DNA from: Halocaridina rubra
Taxonomy: Eukaryota > Arthropoda > Malacostraca > Decapoda > Atyidae
DNA length: 64,000 nt
Reading direction: 5' to 3'
Assembly (NCBI GenBank): GCA_037179515.1
Contig: JAXCGZ010011598.1
Span: 27,501-91,500 of the forward strand
Part shown: positions 63,721 to 64,000 of the stretch, piece after piece
Numbering within the stretch: position 1 is the stretch's first letter
How the letters are laid out: each line of letters begins with the position of its first letter
The notes under the pieces: generated by a model
The model's database searches: none
Told to the model about the DNA's origin: nothing
What the model saw: only the letters and a program-made list of their open reading frames with translations
Program-made: the position numbers and the translations under genes

Positions 63721-64000
63721 CTGTAGGTTAAATCAACAGTGAGTTTCTTTATAATTTCAGTTACCTGCATAGAATAATCAAGAATCACCATAATGATGTT
63801 TGATATTCAAGAGGAAGTATAACATTTATGGCCTTGTACAAGTGGAAATAGGCTGTGGCCAAGATAAGTAAATAATATAAAATAGTACAGTTACTAAGGA
63901 TAAAAACAGTATTCATATTTTCAACACATTCTTCAGATTATTTAGGAATATGAATTGAAATCTTTCCAATTTCAAGCATACTCATTCATTCTCCTATGAG

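Overview
This is a nuclear genome window from an animal, most likely a decapod crustacean. The clues are the extreme load of long (TA)n, (CA)n, (CT)n and tetranucleotide microsatellites, arthropod-style non-LTR and LTR retrotransposons, tRNA-derived SINEs, and a host gene with GT-AG introns. The species assignment is inference. No bacterial features are present.

One host gene dominates, on the minus strand from 63720 to 15550: an ASPM/Asp (abnormal spindle) homologue. Twenty exons can be placed by splice sites and by family resemblance. Exons 1-2 are a long disordered N-terminal region, exons 3-11 carry the conserved core and two calponin-homology domains, exons 11-17 carry about 75 IQ motifs (two giant exons of 673 and 1017 codons), and exons 17-20 give the C-terminal armadillo-like region and the stop codon. 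The extreme N-terminus (ASH domain) lies beyond the window. Exons 7-20 (15.5-49.7 kb) are free of frameshifts, whereas exons 1, 2, 3, 5 and 6 (50.6-63.7 kb) contain many one-base frame breaks, several at homopolymers.

Intron 12 holds a 14.7-kb Ty3/gypsy LTR retrotransposon locus (27427-42135) in antisense orientation, flanked by the 5-bp duplication CCTGG. Its pol order is protease, integrase, RT, RNase H, the unusual Gmr1-like order, and its primer binding site is of the tRNA-Lys3 type. A lone LTR of the same family has inserted into the RNase H region (duplication GGCAC). A later LTR-LTR exchange has tandemly duplicated the 3' tail plus LTR, so the locus has four LTRs.

The left end (1-11 kb) is repeat-rich: five pieces of a non-LTR element (family A), each bounded by microsatellites; an almost perfect 650-bp palindrome built from a tRNA-like repeat; and several long simple-sequence tracts. 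A second non-LTR family (B) occurs at 1-558 (3' end), 11.2-14.16 kb (nearly full length, decayed, poly-A tail), 49.08-49.36 kb (internally deleted) and 56.3-59.4 kb (minus strand, in intron 2). Introns and flanks are sprinkled with at least 17 copies of a tRNA-derived SINE, about nine copies of a second short dispersed repeat (family D), several minisatellites, and a Tigger/pogo-like transposon remnant at 55 kb.
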